The position numbers and the translations under genes were made by a program. A model generated the notes under the pieces. That model ran no database searches, was not told the origin of the DNA, and was given only the letters and a program-made list of their open reading frames with translations. From JAGLOK01 sp963677605 (lineage in GTDB: Bacteria > Bacillota > Clostridia > Christensenellales > UMGS416): a DNA stretch of 64,000 bases. The stretch is taken from the NCBI GenBank assembly GCA_963677605.2, contig CAXXDX010000006.1, positions 1,426,001 to 1,490,000 of the forward strand, written 5' to 3'. Below are positions 25,846-33,130 of this stretch, piece after piece; position 1 is the stretch's first letter, and each line of letters begins with the position of its first letter.

Positions 25846-27177
25846 TTAATATTCACTCAAATATTTATCAATTTCCCAGTCATAAACCTGTGTGCGGTAT
25901 TCGTCCCACTCTTTAATCTTTGCCTTCACATAATCTTCCATGATGTGTTCGCCCAAAGTTGCGCGTACGAGTTCATCTTCCTGCATGCATTTTACTGCTT
26001 CGCAAAGGTCAGCCGGAAGGCTTTCAATGCCGGAAGCTGCGCGGTCTTCACCATTCATGTTGTAGATGTTGCTTTCAACCGAAGCCGGAGGAGTCATATC
26101 ATTTTCTATACCGTCAAGTCCGGCAGCCAGCATACATGCGAGAGAAAGGTATGGATTGCAGGCAGGATCCGGATTGCGAAGCTCTATGCGTGTGCCTTCG
26201 TTTCTTGCAGCCGGAATACGGATAAGCGGTGAACGGTTTTTTGTTGCCCATGCAAGGTATACAGGAGCTTCATAGCCGGGCACCAAGCGCTTATAGGAGT
26301 TTATTATAGGATTAGTTATTGCTGCAAAGCTTTTTACATGCTTTAATACGCCAGCTATATAGTTATAGCAGACTTTTGACAGGCCAAGCTTGTCATTTTC
26401 ATCATAAAAAGCATTTTTGCCGTCTTTTGAAAGAGACATGTTTGTGTGCATTCCCGAGCCGTTTATTCCAAAAATCGGTTTCGGCATAAATGTCGCATAC
26501 AAACCATGGCGTTTGGCGATGGATTTAACAACCATCTTAAAAGTCATAATGTTATCTGCAGTTGTAAGCGCAGAATCATATTTAAAGTCAATCTCATGCT
26601 GTCCGTGTGCCACTTCATGGTGGGAGGCTTCAATCTCAAACCCCATCTCTTCAAGTGCCAGACACATGTCACGGCGGGCGTCTTCACCCAAATCGATAGG
26701 AGCTAAGTCAAAATATCCTGCATTATCATGTGTTATTGTTGTTGGTGCGCCGTTTTCATCCACCTGAAAGAGGAAGAATTCACACTCAGGGCCGACATTG
26801 AGCGAGTAGCCCATGTCTTCGGCTCTTTTAAGTGTCTTCTTTAATATATACCTTGGATCTCCTTCAAACGGAACTCCTTCTGAAGTGTAAACATCGCATA
26901 TAAGGCGTGCCACGCGGCCCACCTGAGGGCGCCACGGGAATATCGCAAAAGTGTCCGGATCCGGCTTTAAGTACATATCGCTTTCTTCTATTCTTACAAA
27001 GCCCTCAATTGAAGAGCCGTCAAACATGCAGCCGCCATCCAAAGCTTTCTCAAGCTGTTCGATTGTAATAGCCACATTTTTCATTTTTCCAAAAACATCT
27101 GTAAACTGAAGTCTTATGAATTTTACATCATTGTCTTCCGCTAAACGGAGCACGTCTTTTTTAGTGTATTTTGACAT
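25846..27177 (-). CDS. glnA: Glutamine synthetase type I
   Basis: ATP-dependent ligation of ammonium to glutamate, the entry point of nitrogen here. The beta-grasp N-terminus contains FTDVFGKMKNVAI and MFDGSSIEGF. The catalytic domain shows NVGPECEFFLF (metal ligands), HEVAHGQHEIDFKY, GSGMHTNMSLSKDG, and the ATP/glutamate residues of NRSPLIRIPAARNEGTRIEL. The 443-aa length and the lack of an adenylylation-loop NLYDLPPEE motif fit the GSI-alpha form of Firmicutes, which is feedback-inhibited rather than adenylylated. GGAGGAAAAT precedes the ATG. It has its own promoter at 27290-27317. Confidence 0.96.
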   Translation of the reverse strand: MSKYTKKDVLRLAEDNDVKFIRLQFTDVFGKMKNVAITIEQLEKALDGGCMFDGSSIEGFVRIEESDMYLKPDPDTFAIFPWRPQVGRVARLICDVYTSEGVPFEGDPRYILKKTLKRAEDMGYSLNVGPECEFFLFQVDENGAPTTITHDNAGYFDLAPIDLGEDARRDMCLALEEMGFEIEASHHEVAHGQHEIDFKYDSALTTADNIMTFKMVVKSIAKRHGLYATFMPKPIFGINGSGMHTNMSLSKDGKNAFYDENDKLGLSKVCYNYIAGVLKHVKSFAAITNPIINSYKRLVPGYEAPVYLAWATKNRSPLIRIPAARNEGTRIELRNPDPACNPYLSLACMLAAGLDGIENDMTPPASVESNIYNMNGEDRAASGIESLPADLCEAVKCMQEDELVRATLGEHIMEDYVKAKIKEWDEYRTQVYDWEIDKYLSEY

Positions 27178-27252
27178 ATTTTCCTCCTATAATATAAATA
27201 TATATCGTAAAGATTTGTGTAGTTTTTTTAGTAAAGATGTTGTTCCCTGTTT

Positions 27253-27280
27253 GTGCAAGATGAAAAAGTTTATCCTGCAC
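27253..27280 (-). promoter_or_regulatory. Hairpin in the glnA 5' leader
   Basis: GTGCAGGAT pairs with ATCTTGCAC (nine pairs including one G-T; ten-base loop) just downstream of the expected transcription start, about 75 bases ahead of the glnA ATG. No T-run follows, so it is not a terminator. It could be an RNA-stability or protein-binding element; I match it to no known class. Confidence 0.45.
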
Positions 27281-27289
27281 TTTTAATCT

Positions 27290-27317
27290 ATTATATACTT
27301 TATATTTGTTTTTGCAA
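27290..27317 (-). promoter_or_regulatory. glnA promoter
   Basis: On the minus strand -35 TTGCAA (27312-27317) and -10 TATAAT (27290-27295) are 16 bp apart. The leader that results is about 105 bases long. Confidence 0.7.
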
Positions 27318-27371
27318 CCTAATTTTGAAAAAATAACTTTAAATTATTGCAAATTCAAATACAAACCAAGC

Positions 27372-27387
27372 TATGCTTTCCAGCATA
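27372..27387 (-). terminator. Hairpin after amt
   Basis: A 6-bp stem (TATGCT/AGCATA, loop GGAA on the minus strand) lies directly after the amt stop codon. The T-tract behind it is poor (TTGGTTTGTATTTG), so termination is probably incomplete. Confidence 0.45.
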
Positions 27388-27391
27388 TGCC

Positions 27392-28654
27392 TTAAAGTCC
27401 AAGCATTCCGTTGTAAGCTGATATTCCATGCTCGACAACATCCAGCCCTTCCACTTCTTCGCGCCTGTGAACGCGAACCTTGACAGTGTGCTTTGCAATC
27501 TTGAAATATGCCGCCACCAAAGCAAGCGAAAATCCGCCGCATACCAGAACTCCCAAAGCCTGAATTCCAAGAAGGCTGAAGCCGCCGCCGTATAAAAGTC
27601 CGCCGTCTACAGCGAAGATTCCTACAAGTATTGTTCCCATCATGCCGCAGAATCCATGGACGGAAATAGCGCCGACCGGATCGTCAATAAAGAGCTTCCC
27701 GTCAATGGTTTCAACTACAAGCACCATAAGTATGCCGCAGATAACACCGATAGCTATAGCTCCGGGGCCGCTTATTACATCGCATCCGGCTGTTACTCCC
27801 ACAAGCCCCGCAAGGCATCCGTTGAGCGTCATGCCTACATCCGCCTTTTTGTCCCTGAAATATGTAAACAGCATAGTCGCAAGAGCAGCAGCGGCACCGC
27901 CCAATATTGTGTTTACTGCCACAACGCCAATAAGTTCCGGCGCTGCCGAAAGTGTTGAGCCGCAGTTAAATCCAAACCAGCCAAACCATAAAAGCAGCAC
28001 TCCAAGCGCTCCAAGAGGTATGGAATGTGCATGAATAGTGTTAACTTTCTTGCGTGTTGTGTACTTTCCGGCGCGCGCACCTACTATCTTAGCTCCCGCT
28101 AAAGCAGCAAAACCTCCGACTGCGTGAACTGCCGTGGATCCCGCAAAGTCATGAAACCCAAGCCTTGAAAGCCAACCGCCTCCCCATATCCAGTGACCTG
28201 TAATCGGATAGACAACAGAACACATAAACAGACAGAAAAACAGATAAACATTAAACTTTGTCCTCTCCGCCACAGCTCCCGAAACTATTGTTGCACATGT
28301 CGCGGCAAAAACAGCCTGGAAAAACCAGAAGACATTCATCGGAAGAGCAAACTCCCCGGCTTCATTTTTAATAAGGCTTGAAACAACTCCCGAATCGTTT
28401 ATTCCAATACCTCCCCATCCCAGAATTCCTTTGCCCCAAACATCGTCGCCAAACATTAGCGAAAATCCAATAATATAATAGCAGATAGTTCCTATCGCTA
28501 TTGTCATGAAATTTTTCATTATAATGTTTGCGGTGTTTTTTGACTGAGTAAATCCCGCTTCAACGCAGGCAAACCCTGCGTGCATTAAAAACACAAGTGC
28601 CGCAGCAATTATTACCCAGACGGTATTGACTGCCAATACCATTTCAGCTCCCAT
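27392..28654 (-). CDS. amt: Ammonium transporter
   Basis: An Amt/MEP/Rh channel that brings ammonium in for GlnA. Eleven helices and family motifs are seen: HAGFACVEAGFTQSKNT, ITGHWIWGGGWLS, DFAGSTAVHAVGGFAALAGA with a pore His, and SVHGFCGMMGTILVGIFA. 420 aa is normal. ATG 28654 with AAAGGAGG upstream is preferred to 18 further in-frame codons. The PII gene that usually follows amt is missing from this window. The leader carries a terminator-like hairpin (28695-28717) directly ahead of the ribosome site, pointing to attenuation control, plausibly by the ANTAR protein encoded 2 kb downstream. Confidence 0.95.
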   Translation of the reverse strand: MGAEMVLAVNTVWVIIAAALVFLMHAGFACVEAGFTQSKNTANIIMKNFMTIAIGTICYYIIGFSLMFGDDVWGKGILGWGGIGINDSGVVSSLIKNEAGEFALPMNVFWFFQAVFAATCATIVSGAVAERTKFNVYLFFCLFMCSVVYPITGHWIWGGGWLSRLGFHDFAGSTAVHAVGGFAALAGAKIVGARAGKYTTRKKVNTIHAHSIPLGALGVLLLWFGWFGFNCGSTLSAAPELIGVVAVNTILGGAAAALATMLFTYFRDKKADVGMTLNGCLAGLVGVTAGCDVISGPGAIAIGVICGILMVLVVETIDGKLFIDDPVGAISVHGFCGMMGTILVGIFAVDGGLLYGGGFSLLGIQALGVLVCGGFSLALVAAYFKIAKHTVKVRVHRREEVEGLDVVEHGISAYNGMLGL

Positions 28655-28694
28655 CTTAAATCCTCCTTTTTTGCATAAAAATAGACGCATTAAT

Positions 28695-28736
28695 AAAAAA
28701 GGCGGCATTAAGCCGCCAATCTATTAAAACGCCTTT
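28695..28736 (-). promoter_or_regulatory. Candidate transcription attenuator in the amt leader
   Basis: On the minus strand a 6-bp stem (GGCGGC/GCCGCC, loop TTAAT, 28701-28717) is followed by six Ts, a textbook terminator placed between the amt promoter and its ribosome site. About 15 bases upstream, AAAGGCG (28730-28736) is complementary to CGCCTTT formed by the terminator's 3' arm and first Ts, which allows a competing antiterminator structure. No coding gene lies upstream for it to terminate. Confidence 0.65.
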
Positions 28737-28761
28737 GTTTCAAATTTATTTGATTACCGCA

Positions 28762-28790
28762 ATTATAACAAGGTGCATAATAATATGCAA
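28762..28790 (-). promoter_or_regulatory. amt promoter with dyad operator in the spacer
   Basis: On the minus strand -35 TTGCAT (28785-28790) and -10 TATAAT (28762-28767) have a 17-bp spacer. The perfect dyad TGCATA-ATAA-TATGCA (28774-28789) overlaps the -35 box and spacer, a likely repressor or activator site. Confidence 0.7.
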
Positions 28791-28900
28791 GATAAAAAAA
28801 TAATCCTGCAAATATCTGTGTCTGGTCTTCCAAAGCCTGTATTATAAGGATTATTTTGATTGTATATTGAATGTTGAGTGTTTTTTTTAATGCATAATAA

Positions 28901-28909
28901 TGATATACT
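28901..28909 (+). promoter_or_regulatory. Extended -10 of the Mrp operon
   Basis: TGA-TATACT (TGn extended -10) lies 28 bp ahead of the mrpE ATG. The -35 region at 17 bp upstream is only a T-run, so the promoter assignment is tentative. Confidence 0.4.
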
Positions 28910-28936
28910 TTAATTATCAATTTATAAAGGGTGTTT

Positions 28937-29431
28937 ATGAGACTTAAAAAAGCCGCTGTATTTATATCCGGGTCATTAATCATGACTTTTGTGTATCTCG
29001 TATTAAGCGAAACATATTCGCTTAAGTCTCTTGGCGTTGGCGCATTGTTTGGCGTCTCATCTATGATTGCATGCACGTTGTTTTTCCCGAAAGCCTTTCT
29101 TGAAAGATATGAAATTAAAATTCTCCCTCTTATGTTATATATAATACGGCTTATTATTATAATAATAGTTTCGGGGGTTAAATCTCTTATAGTAAGCTAT
29201 TCGAAAACACCAGTCTCACACTTGTTTGAATATAAGTCGGAGCTTAAAAGCGATATGCTTATTACTCTTCTTGCAAACTCAATAACTTTAACGCCGGGAA
29301 CTACAACAATAGATAAAAACGACAATGTGCTTCGTGTGATACGGCTTTGCAAAAAAGGCGATGAAGCAAATATTGATGATATTAAAAAACTTGAGCGTTT
29401 GATAAAAAGAGCGCAAAGGAGTGCCTCATGA
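28937..29431 (+). CDS. mrpE: Na+/H+ antiporter subunit MrpE (MnhE)
   Basis: A 165-aa membrane subunit of the multi-subunit Mrp cation/proton antiporter. It has two to three N-terminal helices (VFISGSLIMTFVYLVLSETY) and the conserved cytoplasmic part LLANSITLTPGTTTIDKNDN typical of PF01899. ATG 28937 after AAAGGG is chosen over GTG 28931. The first gene of a nine-gene operon, overlapping mrpF by ATGA. It corresponds to MbhA in the Mbh nomenclature. Confidence 0.9.
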   Translation: MRLKKAAVFISGSLIMTFVYLVLSETYSLKSLGVGALFGVSSMIACTLFFPKAFLERYEIKILPLMLYIIRLIIIIIVSGVKSLIVSYSKTPVSHLFEYKSELKSDMLITLLANSITLTPGTTTIDKNDNVLRVIRLCKKGDEANIDDIKKLERLIKRAQRSAS

Positions 29432-29688
29432 CATTCCAGACAGTATTATACATTGTTCTTTCTGCATTAATCAGCATATCTCTGGCACGTTTGTTTTTAG
29501 GCCCTACGATATGGGACAGGCTATTGGCGTTTAACATTATAAGCTCAAAAGTCGTAATGCTCATTGTGGCATTTGCACTGTTTACAAACAAAACATATAT
29601 ATTGGATGTCGCACTGTCGTTTACGCTGTTTTCGTTTATAGCAACAGTGCTGATTGCAAGGTTTGTAAAAGAAAGGGGAACATTATGA
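29428..29688 (+). CDS. mrpF: Na+/H+ antiporter subunit MrpF (MnhF)
   Basis: An 86-aa subunit with three helices. The family motif RLFLGPTIWDRLLAFNIIS is at 21-39, and a conserved Asp lies in YILDVALSFTLFSFIATVLI. Starts and stops overlap its neighbours by ATGA on both sides, so stoichiometric translation is likely. Equivalent to MbhB. Confidence 0.92.
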   Translation: MTFQTVLYIVLSALISISLARLFLGPTIWDRLLAFNIISSKVVMLIVAFALFTNKTYILDVALSFTLFSFIATVLIARFVKERGTL

Positions 29689-29990
29689 ATATCCTTTCAA
29701 TTATATTATTTATAATATCTTTTATTATAATGTCAGCTGCAATTATACTATTATATAAGTTTAATACATTTTACTCCCGAGTTTTGATTTCTGCAAACAT
29801 CGACACGGTTGCTATGATTTTTTTCATGGCAGCAGTGTTCATTTCGTCGCCGAGCCTTGAATTTCTGCTGAAGGCGGCTCTTGTATTGGTGCTTGCGCTT
29901 ATAACAAACCCTCTCTCGTCGCATGCCACTGCCCGTTCCGCGTTTATAAGCGGATACAGACCGAAAGAGCATCAGGAGGGAAAGCTGTGA
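29685..29990 (+). CDS. mrpG: Na+/H+ antiporter subunit MrpG (MnhG)
   Basis: A 101-aa, three-helix subunit. It has the family pattern of a polar kink in helix 2 (SRVLISANIDTVAMIFFMAA) and the C-terminal LALITNPLSSHATARSAF. It overlaps mrpF upstream and the DUF4040 gene downstream. Equivalent to MbhC. Confidence 0.9.
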   Translation: MNILSIILFIISFIIMSAAIILLYKFNTFYSRVLISANIDTVAMIFFMAAVFISSPSLEFLLKAALVLVLALITNPLSSHATARSAFISGYRPKEHQEGKL

Positions 29991-30520
29991 GTATATTAAG
30001 ATATATATTATACGGAGTGCTTATAGTCGCAGCTCTTATGACGGTTCAAACCAAAAGACTTCGCCGCTCTATTATCTATCTGGGTATTTTCTCGCTCATA
30101 TCATCGCTTGCATACCTCTTGCTGTACGCTCCCGATGTTGCTATTGCGGAAGCTATAATAGGCTGCACGATATCTGTAATATTGTTTTTAACAGCATTAA
30201 AGCGGTATAAAACATTTACTATATACTATATACCCGAAAAACAGGGAGAAAAGCCCCCTGCTTTTATAGACAAGTTTGAGCAGTATTTATATGACAGCGA
30301 GTTTGATCCTCAGCTTATTCACACCACACTGGATGATGAAAACCTGCACGAAACAGAAAGGTTTGACGTTCTTGTAATGCGCCACGGTGACACAATGACG
30401 CTTTATTCCAGTGCATCAAGCTATCATTCGCCGCTGATACAGGAATTTCTGGACAAAGAAAACTATGAAAATGTAAACTATTTTTCACTATCACCGGAGG
30501 ACAGCGAATATGAAGCGTGA
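29987..30520 (+). CDS. DUF4040/MbhD-like antiporter subunit (MrpA C-terminal part)
   Basis: The first 80 residues form three helices with the DUF4040 motif YLLLYAPDVAIAEAIIGCTI, which in classical Mrp is part of the C-terminal end of the giant MrpA subunit and in membrane-bound hydrogenases is MbhD. The last 95 residues are soluble and acidic (PAFIDKFEQYLYDSEFD, RFDVLVMRHGDTMTLY) and not recognised. The start is GTG 29987, within GTGA and behind AGGAGG. It overlaps the next gene by 11 bp. Confidence 0.85.
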   Translation: MSILRYILYGVLIVAALMTVQTKRLRRSIIYLGIFSLISSLAYLLLYAPDVAIAEAIIGCTISVILFLTALKRYKTFTIYYIPEKQGEKPPAFIDKFEQYLYDSEFDPQLIHTTLDDENLHETERFDVLVMRHGDTMTLYSSASSYHSPLIQEFLDKENYENVNYFSLSPEDSEYEA

Positions 30521-30794
30521 CGGCATAAGAAGATTTTTGATAATGTCATTTTGCCTGATCATAGCATCCGGTGTGATATTTTTGTTCTTTACAACGGAAA
30601 ATTCAGGGCTTAAGACAGACACAGCTAAAAATATAATCCTCCAAAACCATGTGGAGCAGACAGGAGCAGACAATGCTGTTGCCGCAATATATTTAAACTA
30701 CAGGCTTTGGGACACTTTGTTTGAAGCATTGGTGCTTTTGGTAAGTGCGGTGGCTGTAATTATTTTTTCAAGGAGCGACGAAGATGAAAGATAA
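30510..30794 (+). CDS. MbhE-like antiporter subunit
   Basis: A 94-aa protein with an N-terminal and a C-terminal membrane helix and a polar loop (KTDTAKNIILQNHVEQTGAD, then NAVAAIYLNYRLWDTLFEA). The NAVAAIYLNYRxxDTLxE segment is the hallmark of MbhE and of the matching segment near the MrpA/MrpB junction. GGAGG precedes ATG 30510. Overlaps both neighbours. Confidence 0.8.
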   Translation: MKRDGIRRFLIMSFCLIIASGVIFLFFTTENSGLKTDTAKNIILQNHVEQTGADNAVAAIYLNYRLWDTLFEALVLLVSAVAVIIFSRSDEDER

Positions 30795-31176
30795 TTCTCA
30801 AATAATTTCATCCTCTGTCCGAACTCTGATGCCGCTTTCCATCGTGTTCGGTGTATATATAATAATAAACGGCGCAAGCGGAATAGGCGGAGGATTTCAA
30901 GGCGGCGCGGTGCTGTCTGCCGTTCTTATACTGCGCTGGCTGGCGGGAGAGGGTGAAGGAAGCCACCTTAAGCTCTTGCAGCAAATGGAAAAATCGCTCT
31001 TTTTGTTAATAATACTTTTTGCATCGCTTCTGCTGGGAAGAAATATGCTGGATTTAACTCATAACAATCTTGAATCCCTATGGCTTCTTTTAATGAATGT
31101 TCTTATAGGGCTTAAGGTTTGCTGCGGACTATCAATAATATTTTTCAGATTCGTATTTTTTGAGGCTAGATTATGA
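30784..31176 (+). CDS. mrpB: Na+/H+ antiporter subunit MrpB (MnhB domain)
   Basis: A 130-aa, four-helix MnhB-family subunit. Key segments: VFGVYIIINGASGIGGGFQG, the GGGFQGG signature followed by AVLSAVLILRWLAG, and a C-terminal helix pair (LIGLKVCCGLSIIFFRF). AAGGAG precedes the ATG at 30784, and its end overlaps mrpC (ATGA). Equivalent to MbhF. Confidence 0.9.
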   Translation: MKDNSQIISSSVRTLMPLSIVFGVYIIINGASGIGGGFQGGAVLSAVLILRWLAGEGEGSHLKLLQQMEKSLFLLIILFASLLLGRNMLDLTHNNLESLWLLLMNVLIGLKVCCGLSIIFFRFVFFEARL

Positions 31177-31514
31177 ATTATTCTGTAGGTGAAATAACAG
31201 CCGTAATATTATTTTTCATCGGCGTATACGGCGTGATTGCGCGCCGAAACATTATAAAAACCGTAATGTCAATCGGCATAATGGAAACTGCCGTTATACT
31301 CTTTTTTGTGGCTAGCGGAGCTTTGGGTGCGGAACGCGCACCGATAACAGACGCAGGCATTGCAGCCGACCCCTATCCGCAGGCGCTTATGATTACTGCA
31401 ATCGTAATAGGCGTCGGCGTTACGGCAGTCGCGCTTACTATGTTTATAAGCCTCTACCACAGGTATGGTACTACCAACTGGAATAAAGCAAGAAAAGCAA
31501 GAAAGGACAACTGA
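31173..31514 (+). CDS. mrpC: Na+/H+ antiporter subunit MrpC (NuoK-like)
   Basis: A 113-aa homologue of complex I NuoK with three helices. It has the GVIARRNIIKTVMSIGIMET segment, with the conserved Glu in the second helix, and the typical DPYPQALMITAIVIGVGVTA. It overlaps mrpB (ATGA) and mrpD (TGATG). Equivalent to MbhG. Confidence 0.92.
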   Translation: MNYSVGEITAVILFFIGVYGVIARRNIIKTVMSIGIMETAVILFFVASGALGAERAPITDAGIAADPYPQALMITAIVIGVGVTAVALTMFISLYHRYGTTNWNKARKARKDN

Positions 31515-33112
31515 TGTCAGCTTTCCTTTCCCAATACATGTACATACTTATAATACTGCCTGTATTTGTAGGTATACTGGCGTATTTTCTTCCAAAAAAA
31601 ACCGCAGTCGGAATATGTATTTCGGCACAGGTCGTCCATCTTGTCTATAGTGTTGTTTTATTTTTAAAGGCAAAAGAGGCTCCTCTTGAGCTGTCCCTGG
31701 GCGGATGGAGCGCTCCAGTAGGCATAACACTGTATCTTGACAGCCTGTCAACCGTTATGGTTCTTCTGGTTTCATTTCTGTTTTTCATGCTTTTGATCTT
31801 TAACATCGAGCGCCACTATGTAAACAACGTGTTTTTAATGTTGTTTTTAATATTTGAAGGACTGATGGCTGCAATTTTCCTCTGCGAGGATTTGTTTACA
31901 ATATTCATAATGGTGGAAGTCTCAACAATAGTCGTATCGCTTCTTATCATGTCCAAGCGCGATTCGCGCTCCATGTATGACGGAATGATATATCTTCTGG
32001 TAAATATTTTTGCGATGACTTTCTATCTTTTCGGTCTGGCTTTGCTATACAAACAGACAGGCACTTTTTCACTAAAGCTATTAAAAGAGCACATGGCAAG
32101 CGTGACAAATGTGAAAGCTCTTTATCTGCCATTTGCATTCATGCTTACAGCAGTGTGCCTGAAGGCTGCTCTGATGCCACTTTTTTCATGGCTGCCCAAA
32201 GCTCACAGCACCCCGGGTGCTCCTTCAGTTGTGTCCGCTGCTCTTTCCGGACTTTATGTAAAAGGCGGCGTATATTTATATCTCAGGATAACCGGTGCTT
32301 TTTATATAATCGATGTTTCCGACTTTTTCCTGGTTACGGGAATCATAACGGCTTTTGTCGGTTTCGTGTTCGCAATATGCCAGAGCGACATAAAGCTCAT
32401 TTTAGCATATCATACTGTATCGCAAATCGGCCTTATTATGATTGCAATCAATATGGGAAACGAAGAAGCCAGATGGGGCGGCATCTACCATATCTTAAGC
32501 CACGCTATATTTAAAACGGTACTGTTTCTAGCAGCCGGAATGCTGTCCGAAGAGTACAAAACAAAAAATATATATGAAATCAAAGGTGCATTTAAAAGAA
32601 TGCCCTGGGTTTCGGTTGCGACAATATTTGCAATTCTCGGCATTACAGGTGCGCCTTTTTTCAATGGGAGTATGTCAAAATACATGATATCCCACGGTTC
32701 GCCGAACATAGTTATGGATATAATTTTAATTCTAATCTCATTGGGAACATTAATATCTTTCATTAAGTTCGTTAAAGTATTTAAGGGAGAAGGAGAGAGA
32801 GCTAAGACATCAGCCTTAAGAAAGATCATTATTCTTGTGCTTGGTCTTTTCTGCCTCACCGGCGGACTTTTCGGAGAAACCGCCATAAAGTTTTTGTTTA
32901 ACTACTCGGAACATGTAGTGGCCGGAGACTACGCCATAAAAGGATTGATATTTTTAGCCTCAGTCGCAGCTTCCTACTTTATATATTTTAAACTGCTTTC
33001 AGGAAAGAAAATACTAAAGAAAATAGGCGGATTCGATTTGGGGATAAACGGAATAGCTCTGTTTATTGTCGTTTTTTTTGTCGTATTGACCGGTTATTTA
33101 TACGTAATGTAA
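31514..33112 (+). CDS. mrpD: Proton-translocating antiporter subunit MrpD, first copy
   Basis: A 532-aa, about 14-helix ion-pumping subunit related to complex I NuoL/M/N. It has the conserved Glu of helix 5 (FIMVEVSTIVVSLLI) and the Lys of helix 7 (LKAALMPLFSWLPKAHSTPG), both needed for proton movement in this family, and the His-containing IYHILSHAIFKTVLFLAAGM. It is closely similar along its whole length to the next gene. Equivalent to MbhH. Confidence 0.92.
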   Translation: MSAFLSQYMYILIILPVFVGILAYFLPKKTAVGICISAQVVHLVYSVVLFLKAKEAPLELSLGGWSAPVGITLYLDSLSTVMVLLVSFLFFMLLIFNIERHYVNNVFLMLFLIFEGLMAAIFLCEDLFTIFIMVEVSTIVVSLLIMSKRDSRSMYDGMIYLLVNIFAMTFYLFGLALLYKQTGTFSLKLLKEHMASVTNVKALYLPFAFMLTAVCLKAALMPLFSWLPKAHSTPGAPSVVSAALSGLYVKGGVYLYLRITGAFYIIDVSDFFLVTGIITAFVGFVFAICQSDIKLILAYHTVSQIGLIMIAINMGNEEARWGGIYHILSHAIFKTVLFLAAGMLSEEYKTKNIYEIKGAFKRMPWVSVATIFAILGITGAPFFNGSMSKYMISHGSPNIVMDIILILISLGTLISFIKFVKVFKGEGERAKTSALRKIIILVLGLFCLTGGLFGETAIKFLFNYSEHVVAGDYAIKGLIFLASVAASYFIYFKLLSGKKILKKIGGFDLGINGIALFIVVFFVVLTGYLYVM

Positions 33113-33130
33113 CATAATAGGTGAAAATAA

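Noticed and set aside
25755..25856. A longer N-terminus for the ANTAR protein
   Set aside because: The extension would cross the terminator hairpin and overlap the glnA end. TTG 25754 has an AAAGGGGG ribosome site and starts right before receiver strand 1.
27253..27280. A glutamine riboswitch ahead of glnA
   Set aside because: Only one simple hairpin is seen; the conserved multi-helix core of known glutamine riboswitches is absent.
28708..29076. A 122-codon minus-strand frame opposite mrpE
   Set aside because: It lies antisense to a certain mrpE gene, runs through the amt promoter and attenuator, and has no family features.
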